Positions 34,206 through 42,504 of a DNA stretch of 64,000 nucleotides are shown in pieces. Within the stretch, counting starts at the first letter, position 1. Each line of letters begins with the position of its first letter. The translations under genes were made by a program, and so were the position numbers. The notes below the pieces were generated by a model. The model did not search any database, had not been told where the DNA came from, and was given only the letters and a program-made list of their open reading frames with translations. The DNA is from JANNRA01 sp031401035 (GTDB lineage Bacteria; Desulfobacterota; Binatia; HRBIN30; CADEER01): assembly GCA_031401035.1 (NCBI GenBank), contig JANNRA010000118.1, positions 13,301-77,300 of the forward strand, read 5' to 3'.

Positions 34206-35312
34206 TCACAGGCTCCATCCCTCGCGTGGCGCGCGAACGTACGCCGCATCGAGGGCCCGCGCCGCCTCGACCGCGGCGGGCACGTCGCCGGCGGGCACCT
34301 GCACCGCCAGGGTCAGGTAGAGATCGCCACGGCCACCGCCACGCAGATGCGGCACGCCGCGGCCCTTGACGCGCAGCTGCGTGCCCGTCTGGCTGCTGGC
34401 AGGCACTTTGACGCGCACCGGGGTGCCCGCCGTCGGAACTTCGATCGCCGCGCCAAGCATCGCCTCGCTGACGCTGACCGGCAGCGGCATGTACAGGTCG
34501 TCGCCGCGTCGCTCGAGCAAGGCGTGCGGCCGCACCGTGATGCGGATGTACAGATCGCCCGCAGGCGCTCCGCCCCCTCCCGCGCTTCCCTTACCCGCCA
34601 CCCGCACCCGTGCGCCACTGTCGACGCCGGCGGGAATGCGCACGTGCAAGCGCTCGCTGACCTCGTTCGCCCCGCGGCCGCCGCAGGTGGCGCAGGCGCG
34701 CGTCGAGACGCGGCCGCGGCCGGCGCAGCGCGGACACGCGCGCATGAACGCCACCGGCCCCTGCCCGACGCGGACCCGCCCTGAACCCGAGCACTCCGCA
34801 CACGCCGTCGTACTCTTCGGGTCCAGACCATCGCCTTTACAGGCAGTGCAACTCTCCGGGCGACGAACGCCGAGCTCGGTCGAGAGGCCGCGCACCGCGT
34901 CGAGCAGATCGATCGTCAACTCCGACTCGACATCGCCTCCAGGTTGCGCGCCGCCGCGGCCGCTGAAGATGTCGCCGAAGATGTCCTCGAACGACTCGTA
35001 GCCGCCGAACCCCGCCCGGCCGCCGTTGCCCTCCGCGCCGGCACCGTGGTCGCGGTAGGCGCGCGCCTGTTGCGCATCGAAGCCCGGCTGCACGCCGGAA
35101 GCGCCGAACTCGTCATAGAGTTTTCGCTTCTCCGGGTCACCGAGGACATCATTCGCCCGTGAGATCGCCTTGAAGCGCTCCTCGGCCTCACCATTCCCCG
35201 GGTTGACGTCCGGGTGATGGGTGCGAGCGAGCTTCCGGTACGCCTTCCGAACGGCGTCGTCGGACGCCGTGCGCGGCACGCCAAGGACGGCGTAGAAATC
35301 TCGCTCCGTCAT
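34206..35312 (-). CDS. dnaJ: Chaperone DnaJ
   Basis: DnaJ delivers unfolded clients to DnaK and stimulates its ATPase. The 368-aa protein has a J-domain with HPD at 33-35, a Gly-rich stretch (about 80-125), four zinc-binding repeats (CTACKGDG, CAECSGSG, CPRCAGRG, CATCGGRG) and two C-terminal beta domains. No dnaK or grpE is in the window. It is followed by the cbpM-like gene and rpoH, and preceded by rpoZ 33 nt away. Confidence 0.96.
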   Translation of the reverse strand: MTERDFYAVLGVPRTASDDAVRKAYRKLARTHHPDVNPGNGEAEERFKAISRANDVLGDPEKRKLYDEFGASGVQPGFDAQQARAYRDHGAGAEGNGGRAGFGGYESFEDIFGDIFSGRGGAQPGGDVESELTIDLLDAVRGLSTELGVRRPESCTACKGDGLDPKSTTACAECSGSGRVRVGQGPVAFMRACPRCAGRGRVSTRACATCGGRGANEVSERLHVRIPAGVDSGARVRVAGKGSAGGGGAPAGDLYIRITVRPHALLERRGDDLYMPLPVSVSEAMLGAAIEVPTAGTPVRVKVPASSQTGTQLRVKGRGVPHLRGGGRGDLYLTLAVQVPAGDVPAAVEAARALDAAYVRAPREGWSL

Positions 35313-35345
35313 CCCCGTCCGCCCGCCTGACCCAGCGGTGCGCCG

Positions 35346-35543
35346 CTATTCGGCGTCAGGATACTCCATCTCGACCTCGCCTGCGGCGATCTCGCGCAGG
35401 GCGGTGACGACTTCCTTGTTTTCGCTCTCGACGAGCGGTCGGGCACCCTTGAGCAGCTGCTTGGCCCGCCGCGCCCCCAGGAGCACCAATTCGAAGCGAT
35501 TCGGGATCTTGTCCAAGCAGTCTTCAACCGTGATGCGAGCCAT
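35346..35543 (-). CDS. rpoZ: RNA polymerase omega subunit
   Basis: The 65-aa product matches the conserved omega core: MARITVEDCLDKIPNRFELVLLG, then ARRAKQL and ENKEVVTALREIA. Omega assists folding of the beta-prime subunit and is short here, as in many Deltaproteobacteria. AAGGA precedes the ATG at 35543. No gmk is adjacent, unlike the common gmk-rpoZ pair. Confidence 0.95.
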   Translation of the reverse strand: MARITVEDCLDKIPNRFELVLLGARRAKQLLKGARPLVESENKEVVTALREIAAGEVEMEYPDAE

Positions 35544-35609
35544 TGTGGGTTTCCTTTCAGCAGGGAGACTGTAGCGGAAAGTGCCGCTCAGGCAAAGCCG
35601 GGTCCGACC

Positions 35610-36353
35610 TCAGACCGAGTCGGCCAGGCGCCAGGCGACGAAAAACTCGCGATTGCCCTTCGGCCCGACCAGCGGTGAGGGGCACTCCCCCAGATAGCGC
35701 AGGGTCAGCCGATCGGCGGCAGCGCGAACGCCCGCCACGGCCGCGACGTGCAGGGTGGGATCGCGCACCACCCCGCCCCGGCCCACCTGCCCCTTGCCGA
35801 CCTCGAACTGGGGCTTGACCAGGGCGACGATCGTCGCGCCCGGGACGAGCAGCCCCACCACCGACGGCAAGACCAGCGTCAGGGAAATGAACGAGGCGTC
35901 GATGACCGCCACTTCCGCCCGCCCCGGCAGGCGGTCGGCCGTCAGGTGGCGGACGTTGCAGCGCTCCAGCAGCGTCACGCGCGGATCCTGGCGCAGCGAC
36001 CAGGCGAGCTGCCCATACCCGACATCGACGGCAAGGACATGGCGCGCGCCCCGCTGCAGCACGCAATCGGTGAAGCCGCCGGTCGATGCGCCGACGTCGA
36101 GCACCAGGCGATCCCGGACGTCCACGCCGAGGGCGTCGAGACCGCCCGCGAGCTTGACGCCGCCGCGGCTGACGTACGGAATGTCCGACGTCGCGACGGT
36201 GACGGCCGCGGCGGCGTCGATCTGCGCGCCCGGTTTGTCGACGACGCGGTCGCCGACGCGTACCGAGCCGGCCATGATGAGGGCGCTGGCGCGCTCGCGA
36301 CTCACCGCGTGACCGCGCGCCACCAGGAGCGCGTCGAGGCGGCTCCGCGTCAC
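35610..36353 (-). CDS. tlyA: TlyA family 23S/16S rRNA 2'-O-methyltransferase (putative hemolysin)
   Basis: The 247-aa product has an N-terminal S4 RNA-binding domain (RLDALLVARGHAVSRERA) and an FtsJ-like SAM domain (VLDVGASTGGFTDCVLQRGA, KPQFEVG). TlyA modifies rRNA cytidines by 2'-O-methylation and affects capreomycin sensitivity in mycobacteria. GTG at 36353 overlaps the ispA stop by 4 nt, matching the widespread xseB-ispA-tlyA order. Confidence 0.93.
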   Translation of the reverse strand: MTRSRLDALLVARGHAVSRERASALIMAGSVRVGDRVVDKPGAQIDAAAAVTVATSDIPYVSRGGVKLAGGLDALGVDVRDRLVLDVGASTGGFTDCVLQRGARHVLAVDVGYGQLAWSLRQDPRVTLLERCNVRHLTADRLPGRAEVAVIDASFISLTLVLPSVVGLLVPGATIVALVKPQFEVGKGQVGRGGVVRDPTLHVAAVAGVRAAADRLTLRYLGECPSPLVGPKGNREFFVAWRLADSV

Positions 36354-37246
36354 GCCGCCAGCGCCCGGTCAACCGCCAGGTGGGCCAAGAGACGCAGCGG
36401 CTCGGCGGCGTCGGACCAGCCGCGCAGGGCGTCGAGCGCCTGCTCACGCAGGTCGCGGGCCCGTTGTCGGGCAGCCGGTACGCCGACGACGGCAGGAAAC
36501 GTCGCCTTGCCGCGGGCGCGGTCGCGCCCGGGCATCTTCCCGGTGTTGGCCGGATCTCCCTCGGCGTCGAGGACGTCGTCGGCGATCTGGAATGCCAGGC
36601 CGATGCACTCACCGTAGCGAGTCAGGCCACGCATCTGCGCGGCGTGGGCGCCGCCAACCAGGCCCCCGGCGCGAATTGCCGCCAGCAGGAGCGCACCGGT
36701 TTTCCGCACGTGAATGAACTCCACGAGGGCGAGGTCGATCTCGCCGCCCTCGGCAGCGAGGTCGGCGGCCTGGCCGCCGACCATGCCGCGGGCCCCTGCG
36801 GCGTCCGCCAGCTCGCGCGTCGCCTGCAGCAGCCGGCGCGGTCGGGGCGTCGCCGCGCCGGTGCGCGCCAGCAGCGCGAACGCTTCGGTGAGGAGTGCGT
36901 CGCCGGCGAGGATCGCCACCGCTTCGTCGAAGGCGACATGCACGGTCGGCCGGCCGCGTCGCAGCGCATCGTCGTCCATGGCCGGGAGATCGTCGTGCAC
37001 GAGCGAGTACGCATGCACCAACTCCACCGCGCAGGCGACCGGCAGCGCGGCCTCCTCGTCGCCACCGACGCTGGCGCAGGCGGCGAGCGCCAGCACGGGC
37101 CGCAGCCGCTTCCCGCCGCCCAACAGGGCGTACCGCATCGCCTCGATCAAGCGATGTGGCGCGGCCACCACGGGGGGAAAGAGATCCGCCAGGGCCGCAT
37201 CGACGCGCGCGCGCTGGCGGTCGAGGAAAGCGGCCGCGTCGCTCAC
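36350..37246 (-). CDS. ispA: Short-chain polyprenyl (farnesyl/geranyl) diphosphate synthase
   Basis: At 298 aa this is a standard IspA-type synthase, with the first Asp-rich motif in LVHDDLPAMDDD, the second in QIADDVLDAEGD, and GGKRLRPVLALAA. It condenses IPP with DMAPP or GPP to give FPP for undecaprenyl, quinone or other isoprenoid chains. A second, longer-chain synthase is at 56.9 kb. GTG start; it overlaps xseB. The usual next gene dxs is absent here. Confidence 0.94.
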   Translation of the reverse strand: MSDAAAFLDRQRARVDAALADLFPPVVAAPHRLIEAMRYALLGGGKRLRPVLALAACASVGGDEEAALPVACAVELVHAYSLVHDDLPAMDDDALRRGRPTVHVAFDEAVAILAGDALLTEAFALLARTGAATPRPRRLLQATRELADAAGARGMVGGQAADLAAEGGEIDLALVEFIHVRKTGALLLAAIRAGGLVGGAHAAQMRGLTRYGECIGLAFQIADDVLDAEGDPANTGKMPGRDRARGKATFPAVVGVPAARQRARDLREQALDALRGWSDAAEPLRLLAHLAVDRALAA

Positions 37247-37488
37247 AGTTCGTCCTCGCCGGCCAACCGCGTCTGCAGCGCGCCGTCAGGCCCGCGCGTC
37301 AGAATCTCGATGCGCGTCTCCGCCGCGGTGAGTTGGGCGTTGAGCGCTCGCACCAGTCCCATGCCCGCTTCGTAGGCGCCGAGAGCGGATTCGAGCGCCA
37401 GGTCGCCGGACTCCAGCTGGGCGACCAGCGCCTCGAGGCGTTCCAGGCCAGCCTCGAAGGTCACGGCACTGTCGTCTTGCTCAACCAT
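37243..37488 (-). CDS. xseB: Exodeoxyribonuclease VII small subunit
   Basis: The 81-aa XseB form from ATG 37488 has the family core FEAGLERLEALVAQLESGDLALESALGAYE. A strong AAGGAG site stands 6 nt before this ATG. The alternative ATG at 37530 adds a Lys-rich 14-residue leader and overlaps xseA by 8 nt; it lacks a clear ribosome-binding site. The stop overlaps the ispA start (GTGA). Confidence 0.9.
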   Translation of the reverse strand: MVEQDDSAVTFEAGLERLEALVAQLESGDLALESALGAYEAGMGLVRALNAQLTAAETRIEILTRGPDGALQTRLAGEDEL

Positions 37489-37522
37489 CACCGGCTCCTT
37501 CTTCTCACTATTCTTGCGCTTC

Positions 37523-38743
37523 TCAGTCATCGCGTGTCGTCTCCACCCGCACCCGTGCGCCGCCCTGGCGGAACGTCAGCTCGAGGACGTCGCCCGCGCC
37601 AAGCTGGGCGGCAGCCTGCACGACGCGGCCATCGTCGGTGCGGCGCACGATCGCGTAGCCGCGTTCGAGCACCGCCATTGGGCTGAGCGCCTGGAGCTGC
37701 TCGCCGGCACCGCGCAGGCGCGCCCCCGCCAGCCGCAGCGAGACAAGCAGCGCGCGGCGGGCCCGCTCGGCGAGCTCGTCGATGCGCAGTCGCTCGCTCT
37801 GCAGGGCGCGCCGAGGGTCGCGCAGGAGTCGCTGCAATGCCGCGAGCCGCTCCCGCCGGACGCGCAGCACCGCCTGCGCGGCACGCCCCAAGGCCCCACT
37901 GCGCTGGGCCAGCTGATGTGCGAGCGCGGCCGCATCAGGCACGACCAGCGATGCGGCGGCGGTCGGCGTCGCGGCACGGCAGTCGGCGGCGAGATCGGCC
38001 AGCGTGACATCGATCTCGTGCCCAACCGCCGAGACCACTGGAACCGGAGTCGCAGCAATCGCCCGCGCAACGCGCTCCTCATTGAAAGCCCAGAGGTCTT
38101 CGAGGGAGCCGCCGCCGCGGCCGACGATGATGACATCGACGCTGCCGTGCGCCGCCGCGTCAGCCAGCGCGCCGACGATGTCGCCACCGGCAAACTGCCC
38201 CTGCACGCGAACTGGGCAGACGACGATGCGCACACTCGGCAGGCGCCCGCGCAGCGTCGTCACGATATCGTGCACCGCCGCCCCCGACAGCGCCGTGACG
38301 ATCGCCACGGCGCGCGGCCAGGCCGGCAGTGGGCGCTTCCGCGCCGCGTCGAACAGGCCCTCGGCGGCCAAGCGCCGCTTGAGGTCCTCGAGCGCCTGCT
38401 GGGCACTGCCGAGACCACGCGGTTCGAGGCCGTCGACGTAGAGCTGCAGATCGCCACGCGCCTCGTACAGACTGACGCGGCCGCGCGCCAGCACCTCCAG
38501 TCCATCTGCCGGCTTGCAACGCAGGCTCCGCGCGGCGGAGCGGAACATCACCGCGGCGATCTGCCCTTGCGCGTCCTTGAGGCGGAAGTAGCAGTGCCCC
38601 GAGCCGGCGACCTTCAGGTTGGAGATCTCGCCCGCCACCCAGACCTCGGGAAACTCCCGTTCGAGCGAGCCGCGCAGCAAGCGCGTCAGCTCCGTGACAC
38701 TGAGCACCGGCGGGCGTGGCGGTTCGCTCGACGGATCGCGCAT
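37523..38743 (-). CDS. xseA: Exodeoxyribonuclease VII large subunit
   Basis: XseA is the catalytic subunit that degrades single-stranded DNA with XseB. The 406-aa product has the OB-fold start (LSVTELTRLLRGSLEREFPEVWVAGEISN), RPLPAWPRAVAIVTALSGAAVHDI and the catalytic region VIIVGRGGGSLEDLWAFNEE with VSAVGHEIDVTLAD. Its end overlaps the longer xseB reading. It heads xseA-xseB-ispA-tlyA. Confidence 0.96.
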   Translation of the reverse strand: MRDPSSEPPRPPVLSVTELTRLLRGSLEREFPEVWVAGEISNLKVAGSGHCYFRLKDAQGQIAAVMFRSAARSLRCKPADGLEVLARGRVSLYEARGDLQLYVDGLEPRGLGSAQQALEDLKRRLAAEGLFDAARKRPLPAWPRAVAIVTALSGAAVHDIVTTLRGRLPSVRIVVCPVRVQGQFAGGDIVGALADAAAHGSVDVIIVGRGGGSLEDLWAFNEERVARAIAATPVPVVSAVGHEIDVTLADLAADCRAATPTAAASLVVPDAAALAHQLAQRSGALGRAAQAVLRVRRERLAALQRLLRDPRRALQSERLRIDELAERARRALLVSLRLAGARLRGAGEQLQALSPMAVLERGYAIVRRTDDGRVVQAAAQLGAGDVLELTFRQGGARVRVETTRDD

Positions 38744-38765
38744 GCCGCCGTCCGTACCAGAGCCG

Positions 38766-39941
38766 TCAGCGGCCTGACAATCGGGGTGTCCGCGGCGGCG
38801 GCGGCATGGGCGTCGTCGGCGCTGCCGCCACCAGGTGCATCGCCGACAACGGCACCACCTCGAGACGCGCCTCGCGCCAGACCGGCAGTAGCGTCCGCAA
38901 TGCGCTCAGCATCGCCTCGGTCGGCGGACCGACGGCGATGGCCCGCCCATGCTGGCGGGCCGCCTCGGCGGCCTTCTCGAGCTGCTCCCCGACTCCTTCC
39001 GGCCGCTGCGCATCCTCGATCACCAGCCGCGGTATCGGTAGCGAAGCGGGCTTCTTGTCGCCGCGATCGCCGAGAAATCGCAGCTGGCGCTGATCGACGG
39101 CCGCGAGCAATGCGCGGTCGGCACGGGGCGGCGTCGAGGCCGGGCCCACCCAGGCGACGCCCACCGCATCGGGCACCTTGCTCAGGCCGTCGGACACGTC
39201 GGGGGGCGCCGGCGCGCGCGGCCGCCGCACGGTCGGCATCGGCGTGAGCGGATCGGACGGGGTCGGTGGCGGCGGTGGAAGCGGCGGCGGTGCCTCGAAG
39301 ACCAGCACCGACTCGCGATCGAACATCTTGCCCAGCTCGGCAACCTGGGCCGCGAACGGCCGCTGCGGCGCGATGCCGAGAACCAGCGGCGCGTCGACCG
39401 ATTCAACGACGTGCCGCGCCAGCCGCAGATCTTCGCCGAGCGGCGCCACGACGATGGTCAACTGCGGCCGCGACTCCGGACTCTCGCGCCACAGCACGCG
39501 CAGCGTGGCCACCAGCAGTCCGTCGAGACCGAAGCGGACCTCGGTCTGCTCGGCGCCCGCCGCACTGGCAATCACCAGGCCGGGATCGACGCCGTCAACG
39601 GCTGCGACCGCCGCGTCGGCGCGCGCCTGGTCCGCCCGCGCCATCTGAACCTCATAGAGTCGATGCTTGAACCGCAGCGGTCCCGCGCCGCGGTCCTCCT
39701 CGAGCGGCGCCGCCAGACGCAGCGGCCCCTTGCGCAACGCCTGGTCGATGGCGCCGATGCGGCCAGGGAGCTGCGCATTCCAGTCGCTGGTGGTCAGCGG
39801 CGCCGGAGTGGGCTCCGCACCGCGCTGCGGCGTGTTGAGGTGCTGGGCGGACAGGAACACCGTCGCCGCCAGGACCGCGCTGAGCGGTCCGGTGATGACC
39901 CAGGCTAGCCCGATCGGGGGCCGATCGCCGCGCAGAGCCAT
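38766..39941 (-). CDS. Divergent polysaccharide deacetylase (YibQ/DUF610 family)
   Basis: The 391-aa protein has an N-terminal membrane anchor (about 10-32), a variable middle, and a divergent NodB-like barrel with LTIVVAPLGEDLRLARHVVES, LGIAPQRPFAAQVAELG, and RLVIEDAQRPEGVGEQLEKAAEAARQ. A proline run (APPPLPPPPPTP) interrupts the domain, where family members usually have a short loop. YibQ proteins lie beside peptidases or envC; here ctpA is 44 nt upstream on the same strand. Catalytic activity is unproven for the family. Confidence 0.8.
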   Translation of the reverse strand: MALRGDRPPIGLAWVITGPLSAVLAATVFLSAQHLNTPQRGAEPTPAPLTTSDWNAQLPGRIGAIDQALRKGPLRLAAPLEEDRGAGPLRFKHRLYEVQMARADQARADAAVAAVDGVDPGLVIASAAGAEQTEVRFGLDGLLVATLRVLWRESPESRPQLTIVVAPLGEDLRLARHVVESVDAPLVLGIAPQRPFAAQVAELGKMFDRESVLVFEAPPPLPPPPPTPSDPLTPMPTVRRPRAPAPPDVSDGLSKVPDAVGVAWVGPASTPPRADRALLAAVDQRQLRFLGDRGDKKPASLPIPRLVIEDAQRPEGVGEQLEKAAEAARQHGRAIAVGPPTEAMLSALRTLLPVWREARLEVVPLSAMHLVAAAPTTPMPPPPRTPRLSGR

Positions 39942-39985
39942 GCCTCGATGTCATTCCTGCGGCCACCGCGGCAGCCGCCCAAGCG

Positions 39986-41335
39986 TCACGGCTGTTGCTG
40001 CGCCACCACGGTCTTGAACACGTCCCAACTCTTCAGGAGCTCCAGAGCTCGGTCGAGCTGCGGGTCGGCCATCTCGGCACCCGGGACGCCGGTATCGCCG
40101 CGCGGTTCACCCTCCTCGTCCTTGTTCCCGTCGGCGCCGTCGCCCTCGGAATCCGGCGCGCCCCCCTCCAGGTGGCCCGGCAGGTTACTCTCGCGGATGG
40201 ACTCGGGCTGACCCGGCGTTCCCGCCGCGGCGACCTGGGTGACGGGCTCCATGATGATGTCCGGGGTGATCCCGGTCGCCTGGATCGAACGGCCGTTCGG
40301 TGTGAAGTAGCGCGCCGTCGTCAGCCGAATGGCCGCATCGCCGTCGGCCAGCGGCAGAATGGTCTGCACCGAGCCCTTGCCGAACGTCTGCGTACCCAAC
40401 ACCAGTGCCCGCTTGTGGTCCTGCAGCGCTCCGGCGACGATCTCCGAGGCGCTGGCGCTGCCGCCGTTGACGAGCACGACCATCGGAAAATCACCCGCCA
40501 CCGGCCCCTGGTGCGCGTAGAATTTCTGCGCCTGGTTGTCCAAGCGCCCCTCGGTGTACACGACCATCCCGGACTCGAGGAACAGGTCGGAGATCTTCAC
40601 CGCCTGCGACAGCAGTCCCCCCGGATTATTGCGCAGATCGAGCACCAGACCACGCAGCCCGCCGCTCTCCTTCTGCAACTCGGCCAGCGCCGCCTTGGCG
40701 TCGCGCTCGGTGCGCTCCTGGAACTGCGTGATGCGCAGATAGCCGAAATGCGGTTCAAGGACGCGATACTTGACACTCTTGATCTGAATGACCTCGCGCG
40801 CGAGGGTCATGTTGATCCAATCCGGCTCGTTCTCGCGCCGCAGGGTGAGCTTTATCTTCGTTCCCTCAGCGCCGCGCATCAACTTCACCGCCTCGACCAG
40901 GCTCATGTCCTTGGTGAACTTGCCGTCGATCTTGATGATCTGATCGCCGGAGCGGACGCCGGCGCGGAAGGCGGGCGTGTCTTCGATCGGAGACACGACG
41001 GTCAACACGCCGTTGCGCTGCGTAATCTCGATCCCCAGGCCACCGAAACTGCCGCGCGTGTCGACCTGGAGTTCCTTGTACAGATCGGGCGGCAGATAGG
41101 CACTGTGCGGATCGAGCGAGGCGAGCATGCCGTTGATGGCGCCATCGATGAGCTTGTCGGTCCCGACGTCATCGACGTAGTTCTTCTGCACCAGCGTCAG
41201 TACGTCCGCGAACGTTTCGATATTCTGGTAGGCATCGTTTCCGACGGCAGACACCTGCCGAGCCAGCCAGCTGCTGATCAGCAGCGTGCCGCAGACGACG
41301 ACGAGGAACAGGGTGATTCCCGCGCGCTGTTTCAA
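39986..41335 (-). CDS. ctpA: S41 family carboxy-terminal processing protease
   Basis: The 449-aa periplasmic protease begins with a signal/anchor (ITLFLVVVCGTLLISSWLA), then a PDZ domain (about 100-180; LGIEITQRNGVLTVV) and an S41 catalytic domain with the nucleophile in LVNGGSASASEIVAGAL and the general-base lysine in FGKGSVQTI. It trims C-termini of envelope proteins. A C-terminal extension of about 60 acidic residues follows. The TTG at 41335 is the only start that leaves the whole signal peptide intact; GGAGG lies 10 nt upstream. A good promoter precedes it. Confidence 0.92.
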   Translation of the reverse strand: MKQRAGITLFLVVVCGTLLISSWLARQVSAVGNDAYQNIETFADVLTLVQKNYVDDVGTDKLIDGAINGMLASLDPHSAYLPPDLYKELQVDTRGSFGGLGIEITQRNGVLTVVSPIEDTPAFRAGVRSGDQIIKIDGKFTKDMSLVEAVKLMRGAEGTKIKLTLRRENEPDWINMTLAREVIQIKSVKYRVLEPHFGYLRITQFQERTERDAKAALAELQKESGGLRGLVLDLRNNPGGLLSQAVKISDLFLESGMVVYTEGRLDNQAQKFYAHQGPVAGDFPMVVLVNGGSASASEIVAGALQDHKRALVLGTQTFGKGSVQTILPLADGDAAIRLTTARYFTPNGRSIQATGITPDIIMEPVTQVAAAGTPGQPESIRESNLPGHLEGGAPDSEGDGADGNKDEEGEPRGDTGVPGAEMADPQLDRALELLKSWDVFKTVVAQQQP

Positions 41336-41358
41336 AATGTTCGCGCCTCCACGACCAC

Positions 41359-41387
41359 ACTATATCGAAGAAGACCGGAGAGGCCAA
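41359..41387 (-). promoter_or_regulatory. Sigma-70 promoter for ctpA-yibQ
   Basis: On the minus strand, TTGGCC (41387-41382), a 17-nt spacer and TATAGT (41364-41359, 5 of 6 to consensus) lie just upstream of the ctpA ribosome-binding site. The rest of the 184-nt gap up to 41519 shows nothing else I can name. Confidence 0.5.
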
Positions 41388-41519
41388 TTACCCAATCGGC
41401 GCCGCTGGCGAGAGTTCGCCTGACATCCGCTGGCAGTCACGGCAAATGTGGAACCAGTCGCGCGCCCCGAACCGGGCTCGCGCGACCGGCCGGGGACATC
41501 GCGCCGGTCGAACCAGCGC

Positions 41520-42182
41520 TCACCTCGCCAGACTGATCGCCGCGGCGGGCCCCTTGCGGTTGCGCGCCACGACGATCGTGAACAGCGAATTGCGGGAGGT
41601 CTTGTAGACGCGTTCCAGTTCCAGCGGTAACCCGGCAAAGACCTCGCGGCGGCTCAGCGTATGCCACCCCCAACGTCTTGTCAGCGGCTCGAGCCGGCGG
41701 TCAAAAGCGTCGAGCAGACGCTGCTGACTGCGAAAGTGGTTGATCACCACGATGCGGCCGTCCGGCTTACAGACGCGCTGGACCTCGCTCATCATGCGGC
41801 GGGCATCGGGCACGACGCTGACGACATGAAACGCCATGACGTAGTCGACGCTGTCGTCGGGCAGGTCGAGGTTCATCGCATCGCCCTGCATGACCTGGAC
41901 ATGGCGCCAGCCGTTGCGCACGACGCGCTCCTGCGCGTGCTCGAGCATGTCGGGCGCTAGGTCGACCCCGGTCACCTGACAGTGCGACGGATAGGCTCCG
42001 AGCGCCAGTCCGGTACCGACACCGACCTCCAGCACCCGCGCGCCTGGTGGAATGGCCAGCGTGCGGATGACGGCGGCGATGCGCGGGTAGAAAATGCGCG
42101 CGAAGACGAGGTCGTAGAACTGCGAAAACTCCCCGTACAGCTTGCTCTGATAGGCATGCGTGGAGTTCTCGAGAATCGGCAT
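41520..42182 (-). CDS. Class I SAM-dependent methyltransferase, PmtA-like
   Basis: The 220-aa enzyme has YDLVFARIFYPR ahead of the SAM motif VLEVGVGTGLALGAYP, then VTGVDLAPDMLEHAQERV and RVCKPDGRIVVINHF. This order resembles bacterial phosphatidylethanolamine N-methyltransferases (PmtA) and UbiE-like enzymes; a lipid substrate is likely but not proven. CAGGAG precedes ATG 42182. It follows the small HTH gene by 44 nt on the same strand. Confidence 0.8.
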   Translation of the reverse strand: MPILENSTHAYQSKLYGEFSQFYDLVFARIFYPRIAAVIRTLAIPPGARVLEVGVGTGLALGAYPSHCQVTGVDLAPDMLEHAQERVVRNGWRHVQVMQGDAMNLDLPDDSVDYVMAFHVVSVVPDARRMMSEVQRVCKPDGRIVVINHFRSQQRLLDAFDRRLEPLTRRWGWHTLSRREVFAGLPLELERVYKTSRNSLFTIVVARNRKGPAAAISLAR

Positions 42183-42226
42183 GGGCACTCCTGTCAAACG
42201 GGAGGACTGGCGGCTGAGGTGCGGAC

Positions 42227-42415
42227 TCACGCCGCTGTCATGCCGCGCAGTTGGCGTTTGAACGACGCGATATCGCGCCGACGGAAGCGCCACTGCCGGC
42301 CCTTCTTGATACCGGGCAGGATGCTCTTGCGCGCATACTCGTTGACGGTGTCCGGGCTGAGGTCAAGGATGCGGGCCACGTCCTTGCTGTTGAGCAGCGT
42401 GTCGTCTGGTTCCAT
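42227..42415 (-). CDS. Small excisionase-type helix-turn-helix protein
   Basis: The 62-aa product is a MerR/excisionase-type winged HTH (LLNSKDVARILDLSPDTVNEYARK, ILPGIKKGRQWRFRRRDIASFKRQL). Such proteins bind DNA as small regulators; despite the family name no integrase or phage gene is nearby. It sits between recJ and the methyltransferase gene. A 17-bp palindrome overlaps its putative promoter, hinting at autoregulation. Confidence 0.8.
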   Translation of the reverse strand: MEPDDTLLNSKDVARILDLSPDTVNEYARKSILPGIKKGRQWRFRRRDIASFKRQLRGMTAA

Positions 42416-42438
42416 ATCGACTCAACCGCAGAGGCGTG

Positions 42439-42467
42439 GAACTAACACCGTGTGTTAGACCAGTCAA
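42439..42467 (-). promoter_or_regulatory. Candidate promoter with embedded palindromic operator
   Basis: On the minus strand TTGACT (42467-42462) and TAGTTC (42444-42439) are 17 nt apart. The spacer contains nearly all of a perfect palindrome, CTAACAC CGT GTGTTAG (plus strand 42442-42458), 27 nt before the HTH start codon. The -10 box is weak; the palindrome itself is certain. Confidence 0.5.
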
Positions 42468-42504
42468 GGTTGGCGGCCCGACTGCGCGGCACGAACCGAA
42501 CGCA

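Noticed and set aside
39995..41536. 513-codon plus-strand open frame opposite ctpA
   Set aside because: The minus strand encodes an unmistakable S41 protease with PDZ domain; the plus frame shows no domain.
42227..42415. Prophage or integrative element marked by an excisionase-type protein
   Set aside because: No integrase, attachment repeat, or phage gene was seen; flanks are recJ and a methyltransferase. Small HTH proteins of this type are common regulators.
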